DNA from: Neocallimastix lanati (nom. inval.)
Taxonomy: Eukaryota; Neocallimastigomycota; Neocallimastigomycetes; Neocallimastigales; Neocallimastigaceae
Direction of reading: 5' to 3'
DNA: 64,000 bases
Assembly: GCA_016946835.1 (NCBI GenBank)
Contig: JACVTC010000184.1
Span: forward strand, 1-64,000
Each line of letters opens with the position of its first letter. Position 1 is the stretch's first letter. Shown in pieces: positions 46,525 through 60,041 of the stretch. A program made the translations under genes and the position numbers. The notes beneath the pieces are model-generated. The model searched no databases and was not told the DNA's origin. It saw only the letters and a list, made by a program, of their open reading frames with translations.

Positions 46525-49173
46525 GGATTCATTGTGCGAACTTCTATTTAAAAACTTTTGCGGAGTTGGGACATAAGGTTCCAATTCAGAGATATGAAAG
46601 ATTGGATGATGTTTTGGAAAAGGTGACTTTTTAAGATCAATTTTATAATTATTATTCTCTAAAACATCGATTACCTTGTAAGGTCCATATTTGCAAGGAG
46701 CGAGTTTAGAACAATCTTCAATATTTAAAGAAGGAGGTGCTTGAATCCAAACCAAGTCACCTTCTTTTATTACAGGAGGTGGCATCCTTTTCTTATCCGC
46801 ATAATTTTTATATAATTCTTTAGATCTTAATAAGACATCTTTAATATGATTAAAAGTTGTACTTACATTTTTAATAAATTTACTATTAGTATCAACTTGG
46901 GGTAGTAAGAAATATTCGTCCATAGATGGATGGAATCCATAGTTAATAAAGAAAGGTGTTTCTTTTGTAGATTCATTGACTGAATTATTATAAGCGAACT
47001 CTTCAAGATAGATCCAATTAATCCAATCGTCGTGATAATAAGATCTTGAATAAGCTCTTAAATACTGTTCAATAAAGGAGTTGCATCTCTCAACTTGACC
47101 AACAGTCTCATGATGATCTGTTGTAGCTAATTTGGATTTAATATTAAGTAATTTCATGAATTCCTTCCAAAGTGCACTTGTAAACTGAGGACCTCTATCT
47201 GTATACATATCATAAGGAAGGCCATGTAATTTATAAACATTATTCATAAATGCTTTGGCAGTTTGTTTTGCATCAGGAATTTGTTTGAAAGGTATTAAGT
47301 GAATCATTTTAGAGAAACGATCCACTACAACCATTATTACCGTATATCCCTTTGAATCCGGGAGGCCACATAAAAAGTCAACTTCTATAGATTTCCAAGG
47401 TCTATCAGGTGTTTCCAACGGTTGTAGAAAGCCATATTTCCTATGTCTATTAATTTTGTTTCTTGCACAACATTCACAGGAATTGACAAATTTTGTAACA
47501 TCATCTTGCATTTTGGGCCACCAAAAGTTTCTTGTAATTAATTCAAGAGTTCTTTTAATTCCAAGATGACCAGCGGAAGGCTTTTCATGATATTTAGTTA
47601 AGATTTCTAATCTTAAAATTTCAGGAATATAAATTAAATTATTATATAATATAATATTATCCTTTATTTTGAACTTATTCATTTTCCTAAAGGGTTTATA
47701 GGACATATCATTTTTAATATTCTGTGGGCTAAAATAGAGTCTAATATCATCAGCTGTGGCATCTGTTTTTGTAGCTTCTATAATTCTTTCTAAAAGATCG
47801 CTAACAACACCAATAAAACATGGAATTTCCTTTACATTTTTTATGTCAAGAATATTTTCGGTTTTAGTTTCTTCATTATTTTTTATATAATCTGGTCTTC
47901 TTGAAAGAGAATCAGGTTTTCCATTATTGGAACCTTGTCTATAAATTAATTCAAAATTATATTCTTGGAAGAACATATGCCATCTATGTTGCCTTTGATT
48001 ACCAATTTTACCACCAAGGGTATATAATAAGTTCCTATGATCAGTATAAACAGTTACTTTGTAGTTCGCACCAAGTAATAAATGTCTCCATGCCAAAAAG
48101 GCTTCTCTAATAGCTAACAACTCCTTGTCTGTAATAGTATAATTAATTTCTGCACCTTGTAAGCTTCTTGAGAAATATGCAACTGGATGTAATTTATTAT
48201 TATCATCCTTTTGTGATAAAACAGCACCAAGGGCAAAGTTACTTGCATCACATTCAACAATAAATGGTTTATTATTATCCGGATGGAATAAAACTGGAGA
48301 ACTGGTTAATCTTTTCTTTAATTCTGAGAATGATTCTTCACATTTGTTATTCCAATTAAATTTAATATTTTTTCTGGTTAAATTATGTAAAGGTTTTCCA
48401 ATTTTTGCAAAATCTTTAACAAATCTTCTATAATAATTGCAAAGACCTAAAAACCTCTGTACGTCCTTTAAGTTATTTTGTTGAGGCCAGTCTTTAATTG
48501 ATTCTATTTTCTTCGGATCGGTAGTGACACCTTGACCTGATAATACATATCCAAGGAATTCAACTTTCTCTTTATCAAATTCGCATTTTTCTAATTTTGC
48601 ATATAAGTTATTATTAATTAATACTTGCAAAACCTCCCTAACTTGTTTATGATGTTCTTTTAAATCTTTGGAGTAGATTAAAATATCGTCTAAATAAAGA
48701 ATAACACTTTTTTCTAAATATGGTCTTAGTACCGAATTAATAAATGATTGAAAAGTAGCTGGTGCGTTTTTTAAACCAAATGGCATAACTAAGTATTCAT
48801 AGTGACCATATTTAGTTCTGAAAGCTGTCTTGTATTCATCCCCTTCCTTAATACGAATTAAATTATAGGCAGAACGTAAATCTAATTTTGTAAAATACTT
48901 TGCTCCTTTAACCTTTTCGATAATTTCATTAATAAGAGGTATGGGGTACGAGTTTCTTATAGTAACAGCGTTTAACTTCCTATAGTCTACGCATAACCGA
49001 AGTGTACCATCTTTTTTCTTTTGGAATAGAACTGGATAACCTGCAGGTGATTCAGATGGTCTAATAAATCCTTTTTTTAGGTTTTCTTTTATATATTCTT
49101 TCAAAACTTTATTTTCCTCTTCGGTTAAGGGATAGATTGGACCATAGTGAAGGGAAGCGTCCTTCTCCAGCAC
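46519..49173 (-). pseudogene. pol: D pol (RT-RNase H-integrase)
   Basis: An open frame of 884 codons. Reverse transcriptase has LYLDDILIYSKD near residue 150, RNase H has VECDASNFALGAVLSQ, the integrase zinc finger has KPSAGHLGIKRT..CECC and the core has VDFLCGLPD, TDRGPQFTS and GQVERCNSFIEQ. A GPY-type module (CKYGPYKVIDVLE) follows. The end runs into the A3 LTR stub, so what followed is lost. Confidence 0.88.
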
Positions 49174-49373
49174 TATTTTGCAGTCGGTTAAACGATGTGG
49201 GGGAAGTTTATCGGCTTCGGCTTTACTAAAAACAATAAATAGATCGCGATATTGAGGCGGAATATCTTCTATATTTGTATCTTCATTGTCATTTTTATTA
49301 ATTTCTTTATTTGATAAGAAGGAATATATTAAAAAATTGTAATTATAGTCATTGTTTAAATTAAAATTATTTT

Positions 49374-49766
49374 TTAAATATTTATTTTGTTTTTTGAAAT
49401 AATATTTATAATTATTAATAAAATAATGATTTTTATTAAAAAATTTTTTATAATTAAATTTATCACAAAATTTTGAAAATTTATTAAGGTTAAGGTTATT
49501 AAGTTTTTTATTAAAAAATTTTTTATTATAATTAAACTTCTGATCAAATTTTTTGAAATTTTTTGAAAATTTTTATAATTAAATTTTTTTATTGATTTAT
49601 TAAAAAGTAAATAATTTTTTAAAATTTTATTTTTCATCGACTGTAGATATAAATTGTTTTTGCAACATTTATTAGGATTTTTGTTATTTTTATTTGAAAA
49701 ATAATAATTTAAGTAAGAATATAATATATTCTTATCATAATTATAGTGAATTTTTAATTTTCGCAT
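49374..49766 (-). pseudogene. D Asn/Lys-rich linker between gag and RT
   Basis: Encodes a basic Asn/Lys/Tyr-rich stretch starting RKLKIHYNYDKN that matches the segment after the protease in element F (RKFKIHYNYKNN). Base composition is extremely A-rich, so the boundaries are uncertain. Confidence 0.55.
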
Positions 49767-50425
49767 GAATTGATTACCAAAAAGTAGATCATGGCTAATT
49801 TCTTACTGGCAACATTATTAAAAGCTTTCCTTAATTCTTTAATCAATTCTTCTAATGTTGCTGGACTTCTATCTTTATATTTGGCATAATACCAATTACG
49901 AGCACCATCTCTTAAGCGTGACTTAACATAATTAATTTTTACATCCATAGTAGATTCACAGTTAGGATAAGTCTTAAAAGTATCTTCACAGAGCTGACAA
50001 AAGAGATCGGTTTCCTTAGTATCCCCAGTGAAGAATCCAGGTTCTGGGACTTCTTGAAGTGTATTGGGAATAGTATTCCTCATTATTACATCATTGTCTG
50101 CCTCTCTTCTTGTTGATATAGAAGCGTTATCATCTTGATTTTGAGAAGCATTAACATTAGGAATAAAATCGAATTTCTGATTTAAAATGCTGGTAATAGA
50201 AGAAAGTTGTTTTATGATATTCTTGTTATCCCTATTTAAAGTAAAAAGTTTCTTTTGAAGATCTTCATTATATTTATTAAAATCTTCTCTTGATAAGAAT
50301 GTAACTTCTGCATCTTTTGCCAGTTCAGAGAAAGTAATCTGAGCGTCTGTTCTTAGCTTATTTACTTCCGACATAGGAGCAAAGTCAGGATAGGAGTTTG
50401 CCCACACGTTATTATAAAGGGACAT
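49754..50425 (-). pseudogene. gag: D gag, partial
   Basis: Starts MSLYNNVWANSYPDFAPMSE. An N-terminal coiled-coil-like stretch is followed by a retrotransposon gag region (PEPGFFTGDTKETDLFCQL, then RLRDGARNWYYAKY). No zinc knuckle remains. Confidence 0.75.
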
Positions 50426-50501
50426 ATCAAGGTGATTCTCTTTTCTTGGGTAAGGTTATTGTTAAAAAGTAGACAGATTGAAGTTAACAACGGAATCAGG
50501 T

Positions 50502-52077
50502 TGATATATCTATATAATATAACTATATAGATATAAATAAATTACTAAAATAAAAGAGTTATAAAGTTAAATTTGTTAATTTAACACTTAATTAAAACTA
50601 ATAATTGGTTTGATATGATAAAAAATTTTTATTTATTAATAAAAATATATAGTTATATTATAATAGGTTAACTATAACCTTACAAAGAACAAAAAGATAA
50701 ATTTGAATTTTCTTTTTATACTTTGTAGGTTTGAGAATATTGATAATAATAATATAAAGTTGATAATAGTAATATTTAGTATAAGAATATGTTTAATATA
50801 AATAAATTATATTTTTTAATCTAATATATTAAATTTAAATATTTAATATAGTAATTAATAATTAATAATTAATTAAATCAATATAACATAAATTAATACA
50901 TAAACATTAATTTATGAATCAAGGATGACATGACCAAATGATTCATGTTAATAAATATTTTATTTATTAATAATATTTAAGTTTAATATGATATCATTAG
51001 AATCAGTAGGCCTAAGCTGGTCCTAAGATGATCAAATAACTTATAATATTATAAAATAAATAAAATTTAAAGAATAATTAATGAATTATAAATTTTTATT
51101 AATTATTTTGTTTTTAATAATTTTAATTGAAATTAATTGAAATTGAAATTTAATTCAGTTGTAATTTCAACATAGTCTTTATAATTATTGATAATAATTA
51201 TAAATTTATTTAAATTATAATTAATTCATACATTGAAATATTATTATCAAATTTATTAAAAATATAATTATTCATACACTAAAATAATATTAAAAAATTT
51301 ATTTAAATAACTATTATATATTCTTTTATTAATATTATTAATTTTATTTAGTTATTCATTTAATTATCAAGTTAATGTAAACATTAGTTTTATTTATTTT
51401 GTACATTGTACATTTAAAAAAACAATTAATAAGTTTCTGTATTTTTTAAAGATAGTTTTATGTTAATAAGTTTAGATTAGATTTTAAAAATAATATTTAG
51501 AAAAATAGAATAATTTAGATCATTCCGGTTATTATTTATTTTTCCTTTTATTTGATGATCTAAATTAAAATTTAGAAAATCGATATATTAAGGTTTTATC
51601 AAAATATAAAATAATATATTTGGTTTTACTTAATATATACGATGATCGATATGAATAGAATATCGATCAAAACTTATCTAGTTTTTTCTTCTAATCTTTT
51701 TCTAGATAAGATAATTTTTAAAATTAGAAAAACTTTTTATTTAACCTTAATTTAATAAAAAAATATAAAAAGGGCTCTTGATTTCTTAAAGAGAAATCAA
51801 GAGTTATTATTATAAAAATATAGTTATAATAATAGCAATTTTATATTTTAAACTTTAATAAATTAATAAAACATTTTATTCAAAAACATATTTTTTAAAC
51901 CAAATTTATTCAAATATTCCTTCTTTTACTTTTTGTGTTGTTATTATAATTAATTTTATAATAAACTCGTTTTTAGGTAAAATTTTTATTTTTATTTTAT
52001 TTCTCAACTTAATGAATTAGTCATTAAGTTGAAGTTAATAATCATATTTAGTGATAGAACTTAGTATGATTATTACA
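50502..52077. mobile_element. LTR-like sequences: probable D LTR and LTR M (hairpin family)
   Basis: The first roughly 0.5 kb holds, on the minus strand, a TATA-like AAGTATAAAAAG near 50730, suiting a D 5' LTR. The second part (to ATTATTACA at 52077) is a plus-strand LTR like E1/E2, with TATA-like AAATATAAAAAGGG followed by a perfect inverted repeat at 51775-51803 (arms CTCTTGATTTCT and AGAAATCAAGAG). The border between the two is not resolved. Confidence 0.55.
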
Positions 52078-52080
52078 TTT

Positions 52081-52869
52081 TAATACAGAATGAATAAATA
52101 ATACTAATTGTGCTAGAATAATATAAATTATTCTAACCTTATAGATTATTCTATTCTATATAATTGGAACTTTCCAATATTCTTCAAATATTACTAAATA
52201 GAAATCTTAAGTTAATAAATCACTAATTAACTTATAATTCCTTTTTGAATTATCGATCCGATTCCATTATAATGTATTAAAAATCTTTAGCCAAGAATAT
52301 TGTCCTTGCCCACTTAATATATTAATATTATATTTCTTTTGTATTATGTTATATTGAAAATAATCAAATCTATTTAATTAGTTATTAAAATTTTCGTTAT
52401 CAATTTAAATTTATTTTTAATTACTAAATTTAACTAAACCGCAATTAAAATATTCTGTATAATCTCTTTATTTTTATTTTATATATATTAATATTAAACT
52501 ATTATTAAATAATTAATAATTCAATAATATATAACTAATATTTATAACAATAATATTATTAACTAAAATAATAATTCAATTTCAATTTAAATGTTTTATT
52601 TATTAAAATAATTAGTAATTAGTTTATTAAGAAATAGTTAGGCTTTACAAATTTTAATTTGATAAAAAAATATAAATACATGTAATTTTTAGTGAAATAA
52701 AATATAATCAATAACTTTCTTTTTATTAAATAAATAATTATATTATTATTTTTCTTTTATAAATTTAAATAAATAAATATTGATTTTAAAACAAATTATT
52801 TTTTTTTATTGTAATTTTATTATTTGTGTTAATTATTATTATATTCCTAAAATTATATGAACCATACCA
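52081..52869. mobile_element. solo LTR-like repeat G2
   Basis: 789 bp, near-identical to G1 (20011-20798), with the same start and the same GAACCATACCA end. Flanked by TTT and TTTA. Confidence 0.7.
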
Positions 52870-52873
52870 TTTA

Positions 52874-53854
52874 TGTGTAAGAATCTATAATTATTTTTAA
52901 CAAAATAATTATATTTTCTTAGTTAGGTTATAATTAATATAACTTTTATTTAACTCATATTTCATTTATACACCTAATTATAATTAATAATTTATTTAAT
53001 TATATATTAAAATTTTATTTAGTTTAATATTAAAAATTTATTTAATTAAATAATTTTTATACATTTAAAATAATATTAAATTTATTTAATTATTCACTTA
53101 ATTATTAAATTTATTAGTTTTAGTTTTCTCTCACTTATTAAATCATAAACTAAAACACTATTCTGTATTCTATCATGTATTCCGTATTGTATTAATCATG
53201 TATTTTATTATTAATGTATTGTTTTATATTTTTTATGTAAAGTTCTATAAAATAGAACTAAATAGATTAAATTTTAAATTTTATGATCGAAATAATTTTC
53301 ATTATTTTATTCTTTTATTTTCGATCATTATATTAGATTAAGTAATCGGTTAATTAAGGTTTTTCCAATTACTTCTTAAAAGTAATCGATTTTACTTAAT
53401 TAACGCGATGATCGATATGGATAGAATATCGATCAAAAAACTTATCTAGGTTTTTCTTCTAGTCTTTTCCTAGATAAGAGATTTGTTAAGATTAGAACCC
53501 CTTTTGATTTTAACCTTATTTTGACAAAAAAGTATAAATAAGGCTCTTGAGCTCTCTTTGAGAAATCAAGAGTTATTATTATAACAATTATAATATAATA
53601 ATAATAACAATAGTTTTAACATTTAAAATTTCTAATAAATAATAAAACAAATTATTTTAATAAAACAGATTTTATAATTAAAACTTTTCTTTATCAATTT
53701 TAGTGTTTCGTCTATTATAATTCGTTATAATAAACTCGAAAATTAGAAAGAACCATAGGTAAGTATGATTCCTTTCTAAACCTTTAATATTAGCAGTTAG
53801 AGCTAATATTAATGATTAATAATTTAATTATAATTTTTTAATTAAATTATTACA
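52874..53854 (+). mobile_element. solo LTR E2 (hairpin family)
   Basis: Near-identical to E1. Flanks TTATG and TTGTG are an almost perfect 5-bp duplication, if the element starts at TGTAAGAATC (52876), that overlaps the TG of the next element L. Conserved inverted repeat at 53544-53572. Confidence 0.75.
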
Positions 53855-53857
53855 TTG

Positions 53858-54035
53858 TGGTGCGATGCACCCATAAAAATATAAAATTCAGAGTGAAGAA
53901 TATAATATTATAAAATAGTTTAATAAATTAGATTATTAATAAATTATTTAAAAAAAAAATTATTTTTTGTTTATTAATTAAAAAATTAATTAAATTTGTT
54001 TAGGATGTATATATTAAAATTGATTTATAAAAAAA

Positions 54036-54068
<33 letters not shown>

Positions 54069-54227
54069 ATGATGTAGAGGAGATTATAATTCGGAGATAA
54101 ATAATATATTTCAAGAACGGAGTTAGGATTAAAAATTATAGAGTTATAAAAGAGATAACTAATAATTTAATATCCTATAATATTGAAATATAGAATTTTA
54201 GAATTATAATAAATAAAATATTTTATT

Positions 54228-54268
<41 letters not shown>

Positions 54269-54298
54269 TGATTCTTGTAAAAAAAAAAGAATAAATAA

Positions 54299-54343
<45 letters not shown>

Positions 54344-54473
54344 CAAAATTATAAATAAAATATCTTAATAATAGGAATAAATAAAAGTTATAAAATTTAA
54401 GTGTTTATTCAATCTAGAATAATTTATTTTAACAAGTGAAGTGTCAATAAGCCCAAGGTACAAGCACGTACCA
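53858..54473. mobile_element. solo LTR-like repeat L
   Basis: 616 bp starting TGGTGCGATGCACCC (itself a small hairpin) and ending GCACGTACCA, so the ends TGGT(G/A)CG are inverted. It contains long A-runs. Spacer TTTG follows. No second copy is in the window, so the call rests on its ends and context. Confidence 0.5.
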
Positions 54474-54477
54474 TTTG

Positions 54478-55314
54478 TGGTAAAGAACGAACATGGATTA
54501 TTAATTAGAATTTCAACTTACTTTAGAATCCATTATATTATTCTTCACTTAATATTACTTTACTATATTTTCTATACTAAAATATTTTCTAAATATATAT
54601 TTTTTTTTTATATTTTTATTAAAAGTTTCTAAAATATTATCAATAATTCTATATTTTTATTATTAATATCAATATCTATAATTTAACCTTAAATTTTATT
54701 ATTTTATTAAAGTGTTTATTATCAATATTAATATTTTATTTTTATTTTCAAATATATTATTATATTATTATTATATTGTATCAATATTAAACTTGTATTC
54801 TTTTTAGTATTTTATTTTATTTTTAAATTGATTATTTAAAATTTTTATTCCCCACAAATAAAATCAAATCTTAATTGATTAATAATAAATATTAAATATA
54901 TTATAGTTTTTAAATTTATTTTATATAAAATATAAGAATATTATATTAACATTCTTGATTAAAATAACTTTATTTTTCTGTAAAATCTTTTTAAATTTTG
55001 TTTGTTACTTTTCGTATATATTAAATAATTTAGTTTTAGTATATGAAAAATAATATAAAATTATATAAACAAAATTTATTAAAATAAAAATACTTATGAA
55101 TTAGTTAATTTAAATTAATATAAAATTTTAAGTAATTAGTAATAGTAAATTATTTTTTTTTTAAATATGATAATAAAATGTAGAAAGGCTTTACATATTT
55201 ATTTTTTTTCAAAAAGTATAAATAAGTGAAGTTTTTCAATAATTAAAATGTAGACAGAAAAATATTAAAAATAAATAATTAAATAAAAATTCTAATAAAA
55301 CCCGAACCATAGCA
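54478..55314. mobile_element. solo LTR-like repeat Q, G-related
   Basis: 837 bp starting TGGTAAAGAACG and ending CGAACCATAGCA. The 3' half resembles G (GGCTTTACA, TATA-like AGTATAAATAAGTG, then GAACCATA). Spacer TTTG on both sides. Confidence 0.55.
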
Positions 55315-55318
55315 TTTG

Positions 55319-56990
55319 TGATACGTGACCACTATAAAAATGGTATTTAGGTAGATTCTTTAGGTTAAAAGTGTCATGAATACTAGTGGATTTGAAGTTA
55401 AAAATCACTATTAGATCAATTGAAATTTAATTTAGTTATTGACAAAAATTATTTTAATTCGATTTTAATTATAAAAATAAATATTAGAAACATTAAAGAA
55501 TTAGAAACCAAAGGGTTTGGACTTATTTATGACAGATAATTTAATTTAATTTAACCCTTTAGAATTTGATAAAAATAACATGAAGGAAAACAACGATAAC
55601 TCAACAAATAATGGAAATATTATATTGATATTCCCGCTAAAATTATATTCATTAGAAAGCTACGGTCGAGAACTACAACATATGTTAAAATCAACCTTAT
55701 TGGACTACTAGATAACGAGATATTGGACTTTAAAGATATTTAAATATAAAAATATAATTTAATTATTTAATTAAGACCCTAAATTATTAATTAAGAAATT
55801 TTTATTAGATAAATCTTTTAACTTGGAAATTATATTATTAATTTGTATTATTAATTAAAAATACAGAATTAGTTATTGGTAATAGATTTATAATATTTTA
55901 AATAAGTTTTATAAGTTTTATATATTTTATTATTATATATTTTTATTCAATTATTTTCTAAAAGATTCTAAGGAATTCTTTATCATTCTAAAGATTTCCG
56001 AAAGAGAATTTTTAATTAGTTTTAATATTTTATTTTATTTTATTTTATATTTGATTATTAAATTAGTTTTATTATTAAATTGTTTTATGAATAATTATAT
56101 AGTTATTTTATTAAAAGATTCTTATCAATATTATTTTATTATTATATTTTATATAGTTTATATACATGTATGAATATATTAAGATTAAGATGTATTAATT
56201 AATTATATTGTTAATTATTATTTTAGTTTTAGTATAAAAAGGATTTGAAATTCCATATTTTGAATTCTTTGTAAGATTATTAATTTAATTTAATTTAATG
56301 TATTAACATAAAGTTAATAAATTAATTATAACAATAAATAATTTTTTATATTAATCCTAGTTAAAATTTATTATTAAAATATATATTAAATGAAGTTATA
56401 ATAAAACATAAATCTTAAATATTGAAATCTTAATTATAAAACTCTGTGTGTTATTTATTATTTAAATTTAATTGATTGTTATAATTAATAAAAACATCTT
56501 GACCTGACCAATTTAACCCAAACTAGGAAAGATATAGCAAGAATCTTACCTAAACACTCATTTAAATTTTACATAAAGAAATACTTAAATATTATTGGTT
56601 AGTAATTATTTTATAATAATAGTATATAATTTTAGAATAATAATTATTAAATGGAGAATTCTTTTATTTATAAGTTTATACTTATGATAAATTAATTCAC
56701 ATAAATAGTTATTTTTATATTTTATTTTAGTATAGTAAAAAAGAGATATTATATATACTTGAGATAATTAATTATAATATTTATATAAGAGAGTAATAAT
56801 AATTAATGTAATAATTAATAATTAATAATAAATAAAGAGAACATTAAAAAGATATATTTATTACTTTATTTTGTATTATTGTATGTGTTATTTCTATTTA
56901 ATATTAGAATATATTATTTTGTCATAATTCTTTATTGTCATTACCCATAAATAAATATTAATTTAGATACATAAATAAAATATCGTTTCA
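55319..56990. mobile_element. solo LTR J3 with nested insertion O
   Basis: Same start as J1 (TGATACGTGACC) and a J1-like end (ATATCGTTTCA). It is split by O at 55372-56573. TTTG lies on both sides. Confidence 0.75.
55372..56573 (+). mobile_element. LTR-like insertion O within J3
   Basis: 1202 bp starting TGTCATGAATAC and ending AATTTTACA. Flanks AAAAG and TAAAG share four bases. TATA-like AGTATAAAAAGG near 56233 suggests an LTR promoter in plus orientation. No ORF. Confidence 0.6.
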
Positions 56991-56994
56991 TTTG

Positions 56995-57300
56995 TGTGTA
57001 ATAATTATATTAAGAACTAACTCAAAATAGAAAAATTAACTACAACTTAATGACTAATTCATTAAGTTGAGAAAATAAAATAAAATAATTTTTTTTTACC
57101 TTTAGAGTTTATTATAAAATTAATTATAATAATAACACAAAAAGTAAAAGAAGAATTGTTTGTATAAATTTGATTTTAAAAATATGTTTTTGAATAAAAT
57201 ATTTTTATTAATTTATTAAAGTTAAAAATATAAAATTGTTACTATAACAAGAATTATAATAATAATAATTATTATATTAAAAATAAAACAAGCAATAATT
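56995..57300 (-). mobile_element. LTR fragment N (hairpin family), reverse orientation
   Basis: The reverse complement of the last part of LTR M, from TGTGTAATAATTATA through CTTAATGACTAATTC and the GAGTTTATTATAA motif. The region further in is A/T-rich and its end is unclear. Confidence 0.5.
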
Positions 57301-57550
57301 ATTTTAATAATAATAACTATAATAATATTAATCAAAATATTAATCAAAAAAACTAATTGATGGGCTTCAAAAGGAGTCCAGAACATCAAAAAATTTAAAA
57401 ACGATTTATTATAATTTTCCTACACTTGATTCAATTAATGAATCAAATCCCCCATCTACTTTCCTTTTATTTAAATCCTATATTCCTATTAAATTTTTAA
57501 ATAATTTTACAATTAAAAATGAAAAAATTCTAAAATTAACATCTGAATCT

Positions 57551-58249
57551 ATGTTAGATTCAGGATCCTTTTGCAATTTTATCACAGAAAAATTAGCAAA
57601 TAAATTAAAACTAAATATTCAAAAAACAAAAAATAAAATCCTAGTTAAAGGTATTTCAGGCAGAACTACCAAATTAGATCAATTTGTTTGGTTAAATTTT
57701 CAAATTAAATTTTTCAAAAATAATAAATTTTATTTTCAAGATTTTAAAGAAAAATTTTTAATCTCAAATTGTATTCCTACAGATTTACTTTTTGAAAATC
57801 AGTTTATTAGGAAATTCAAAATACATTACAATTATAAAAATAATACCTTATATTCTTATTTAAATTATAATTTTTTAAATGATCATAAAAATAAATCCAT
57901 AAAATATAAGGGAAATAATTTTTATTTAAACTCGTTGAAAAGAAAAATTTTTAAAAATAAATTCTTTAAAAGAAAAATAAAAAATAAATTTTATTATAAA
58001 AATTTTTCAAAAAATCGATCAAAAAATAATTCAAAAAATATCTCCAAAAAATTTAATTTAAAAAATTTAAAAAATTTTTCAAAAAATCCAAAGTTTAATA
58101 AATATAAAAATTCTATTAATAAAAATTCTAAAATTTATGTATATGTAAAATATTTAAATAAATCTAAAAGTAAATTTTCTTCCAAAAAATTTAACAAAAA
58201 TCATCGAGATTTATATAATAATAAAAAAGAATTTAGTTATAATTTTTAA
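57551..58249 (+). pseudogene. F protease and Asn/Lys-rich linker
   Basis: Aspartic-protease-like start (LDSGSFCNFITEKLANKLKL) with the second conserved stretch PTDLLFENQFIRKFKI, then a very basic Asn/Lys-rich tail of over 100 residues whose low complexity suggests an expanded linker between protease and RT. Confidence 0.75.
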
Positions 58250-58299
58250 TATATTGTTTTCTTTCAACTAAAGATAAAGTTGAAATTGAAAATGAGGAA

Positions 58300-59199
58300 C
58301 CAAAAATAGAAGAAATTCCTCATCAATATCAAGATTTAGCAATCGTATTTAGCAAAAAAGAGGCAGATAAATTACCTCCTCACCGTTTAACCGACTGTAA
58401 GATTGTTTTAGAAAAAGACGCTACACTCCATTACGGCCCAATTTATCCATTAACTGAAGAAGAATCACAAGTTCTTAAGGACTATATAAAAGAAAATTTA
58501 GAAAAAGGATTTATTAGACCATCAGAATCTCCTGCTGGATATCCTGTCCTTTTCCAAAAGAAAAAAGATGGTTCCCTTCGGTTATGTGTAGACTATAAAA
58601 AATTAAATGCAGTAACTATAAGAAATTCATATCCTCTCCCTCTAATAACAGATATAATAGAAAAAGTAAAGGAAGCAAAATATTTTAATAAATTGGATTT
58701 ACGTTCTGCTTATAATTTAATAAGAATTAAAGAAGGTGATGAATATAAAACTGCGTTTAGAACTAAATATGGTCATTATGAATATTTAGTTATGCCGTTT
58801 GGATTAAAAAATGCGCCTGCCACTTTCCAATCATTTATTAACTCTATTCTTAGACCATACTTGGAAAAATGTGTAATCTTATATTTAGATGATATTTTAA
58901 TTTATTCCAAAGATTTAGAGGAACATCATAATCAAGTCAGAAATGTCCTTCAAACTTTAATTAATAATAATTTATATGCAATATTAGAAAAATGTGAATT
59001 TGACCAGAACAAAGTTGAATTTTTAGGTTACATTTTATCTGGTGATGGTGTATCTACTGATCCAAAGAAAATTAAATCAATAGAAGAGTGGCCAAGGCCA
59101 GAAAATTTAAAAGATGTTCAAAGATTTATTGGTCTATGTAATTATTATAGAAGATTTGTTAAAGATTTTCAAAAATTGCAAAACCCTTACATAATTTAA
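58300..59199 (+). pseudogene. pol: F reverse transcriptase, partial
   Basis: The RT region reads closely with D (ITDCKIVLEKDA-type start, RPSESPAGYPVLFQKKKDG, YLDDILIYSK). The part beyond RT is lost. Confidence 0.82.
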
Positions 59200-59221
59200 C
59201 AAGGAAAAATATTAAATTTTT

Positions 59222-59984
59222 ATGGACGAATGAATGTGAAATTCTGGACTTCTATATGCAAAACTCTCAATATCTCAATGAAACTTTCTTCTCCCTTTCA
59301 CCATCAATCTAACAGTTTAACGGAGAGGGTGAACTCCGTTGTAGAACAATTTCTCAGATGTTACTCTAATTTTAAAGGTTCAAATTGGCAAAATTATCTA
59401 TTCCTTACTGAATTCTGCTACAACAATTCTATTCAAGAATCATTAAATAAATTACCTTTCTACGCAAATTATGGTTACAACCCTCGCTTCTCACCAGCTG
59501 TGCCAAGTTCTATTGATGTTCCGCGTGCTAAAGAATTTACAACAAACTTAGAGAAACTTTTCAAACAATTAAAAGAAAATTTAAAACAAGCAAGAAATAA
59601 ACAAGAAAAATTCGCCAACCAACACAGAATTAAAGCACCTGAATTCAAAGTAAATGACAAAGTTTGGATAAACAGTTCACTCATATTAAGAAATAAAAAA
59701 AAAAAAAAAATTTAAACCAAGAAAGCTAGGACCTTATAAAATAATTGAAAAAGTTTCTCCAGTAACATACAAAATTGATTTTCCAAAAAATATAAGAATA
59801 CACCCAATTATCCATGTATTTTTATTCTATAATCTAAATTTAAGAAATAAATATATATAATAGGAGATCAAATAAAAATTTAATTTATTTATTTTTTAAT
59901 TAGTATTTTTATTTATTTTATTTATTTATTATATTATTATAATTATTTTATATATTTTATTATTAATTTATTTATTATTATTAA

Positions 59985-60041
<57 letters not shown>

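Larger units (their letters stand above)
46525..50501 (-). mobile_element. LTR retrotransposon D, Ty3/gypsy, broken
   Basis: A minus-strand gypsy element with a gag part (50425-49754), a basic Asn/Lys-rich linker (49766-49374) and a pol part (49173-46519). Its 3' end is cut by the A3 LTR stub and no 3' LTR is present. The minus-strand LTR end probably lies at 50502 (TGATATATC on the plus strand). Several breaks. It is related to element F (57360-59215). Confidence 0.82.
57360..59215 (+). mobile_element. LTR retrotransposon F, Ty3/gypsy, broken
   Basis: A plus-strand relative of D: an aspartic-protease part with DSG (MLDSGSFCNFI), an Asn/Lys-rich linker (57800-58250), and reverse transcriptase from about 58300 to 59190 ([39 protein letters not shown]). 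It stops after the RT thumb/connection (FIGLCNYYRRFVKDF) and joins a different element at about 59222. Several breaks; no LTRs attached. Confidence 0.82.

Noticed and set aside
54441-54632. 63-codon ORF across the L/Q border
   Set aside because: It spans two different repeat units and turns into F/I/Y low complexity; no gene-like signal.
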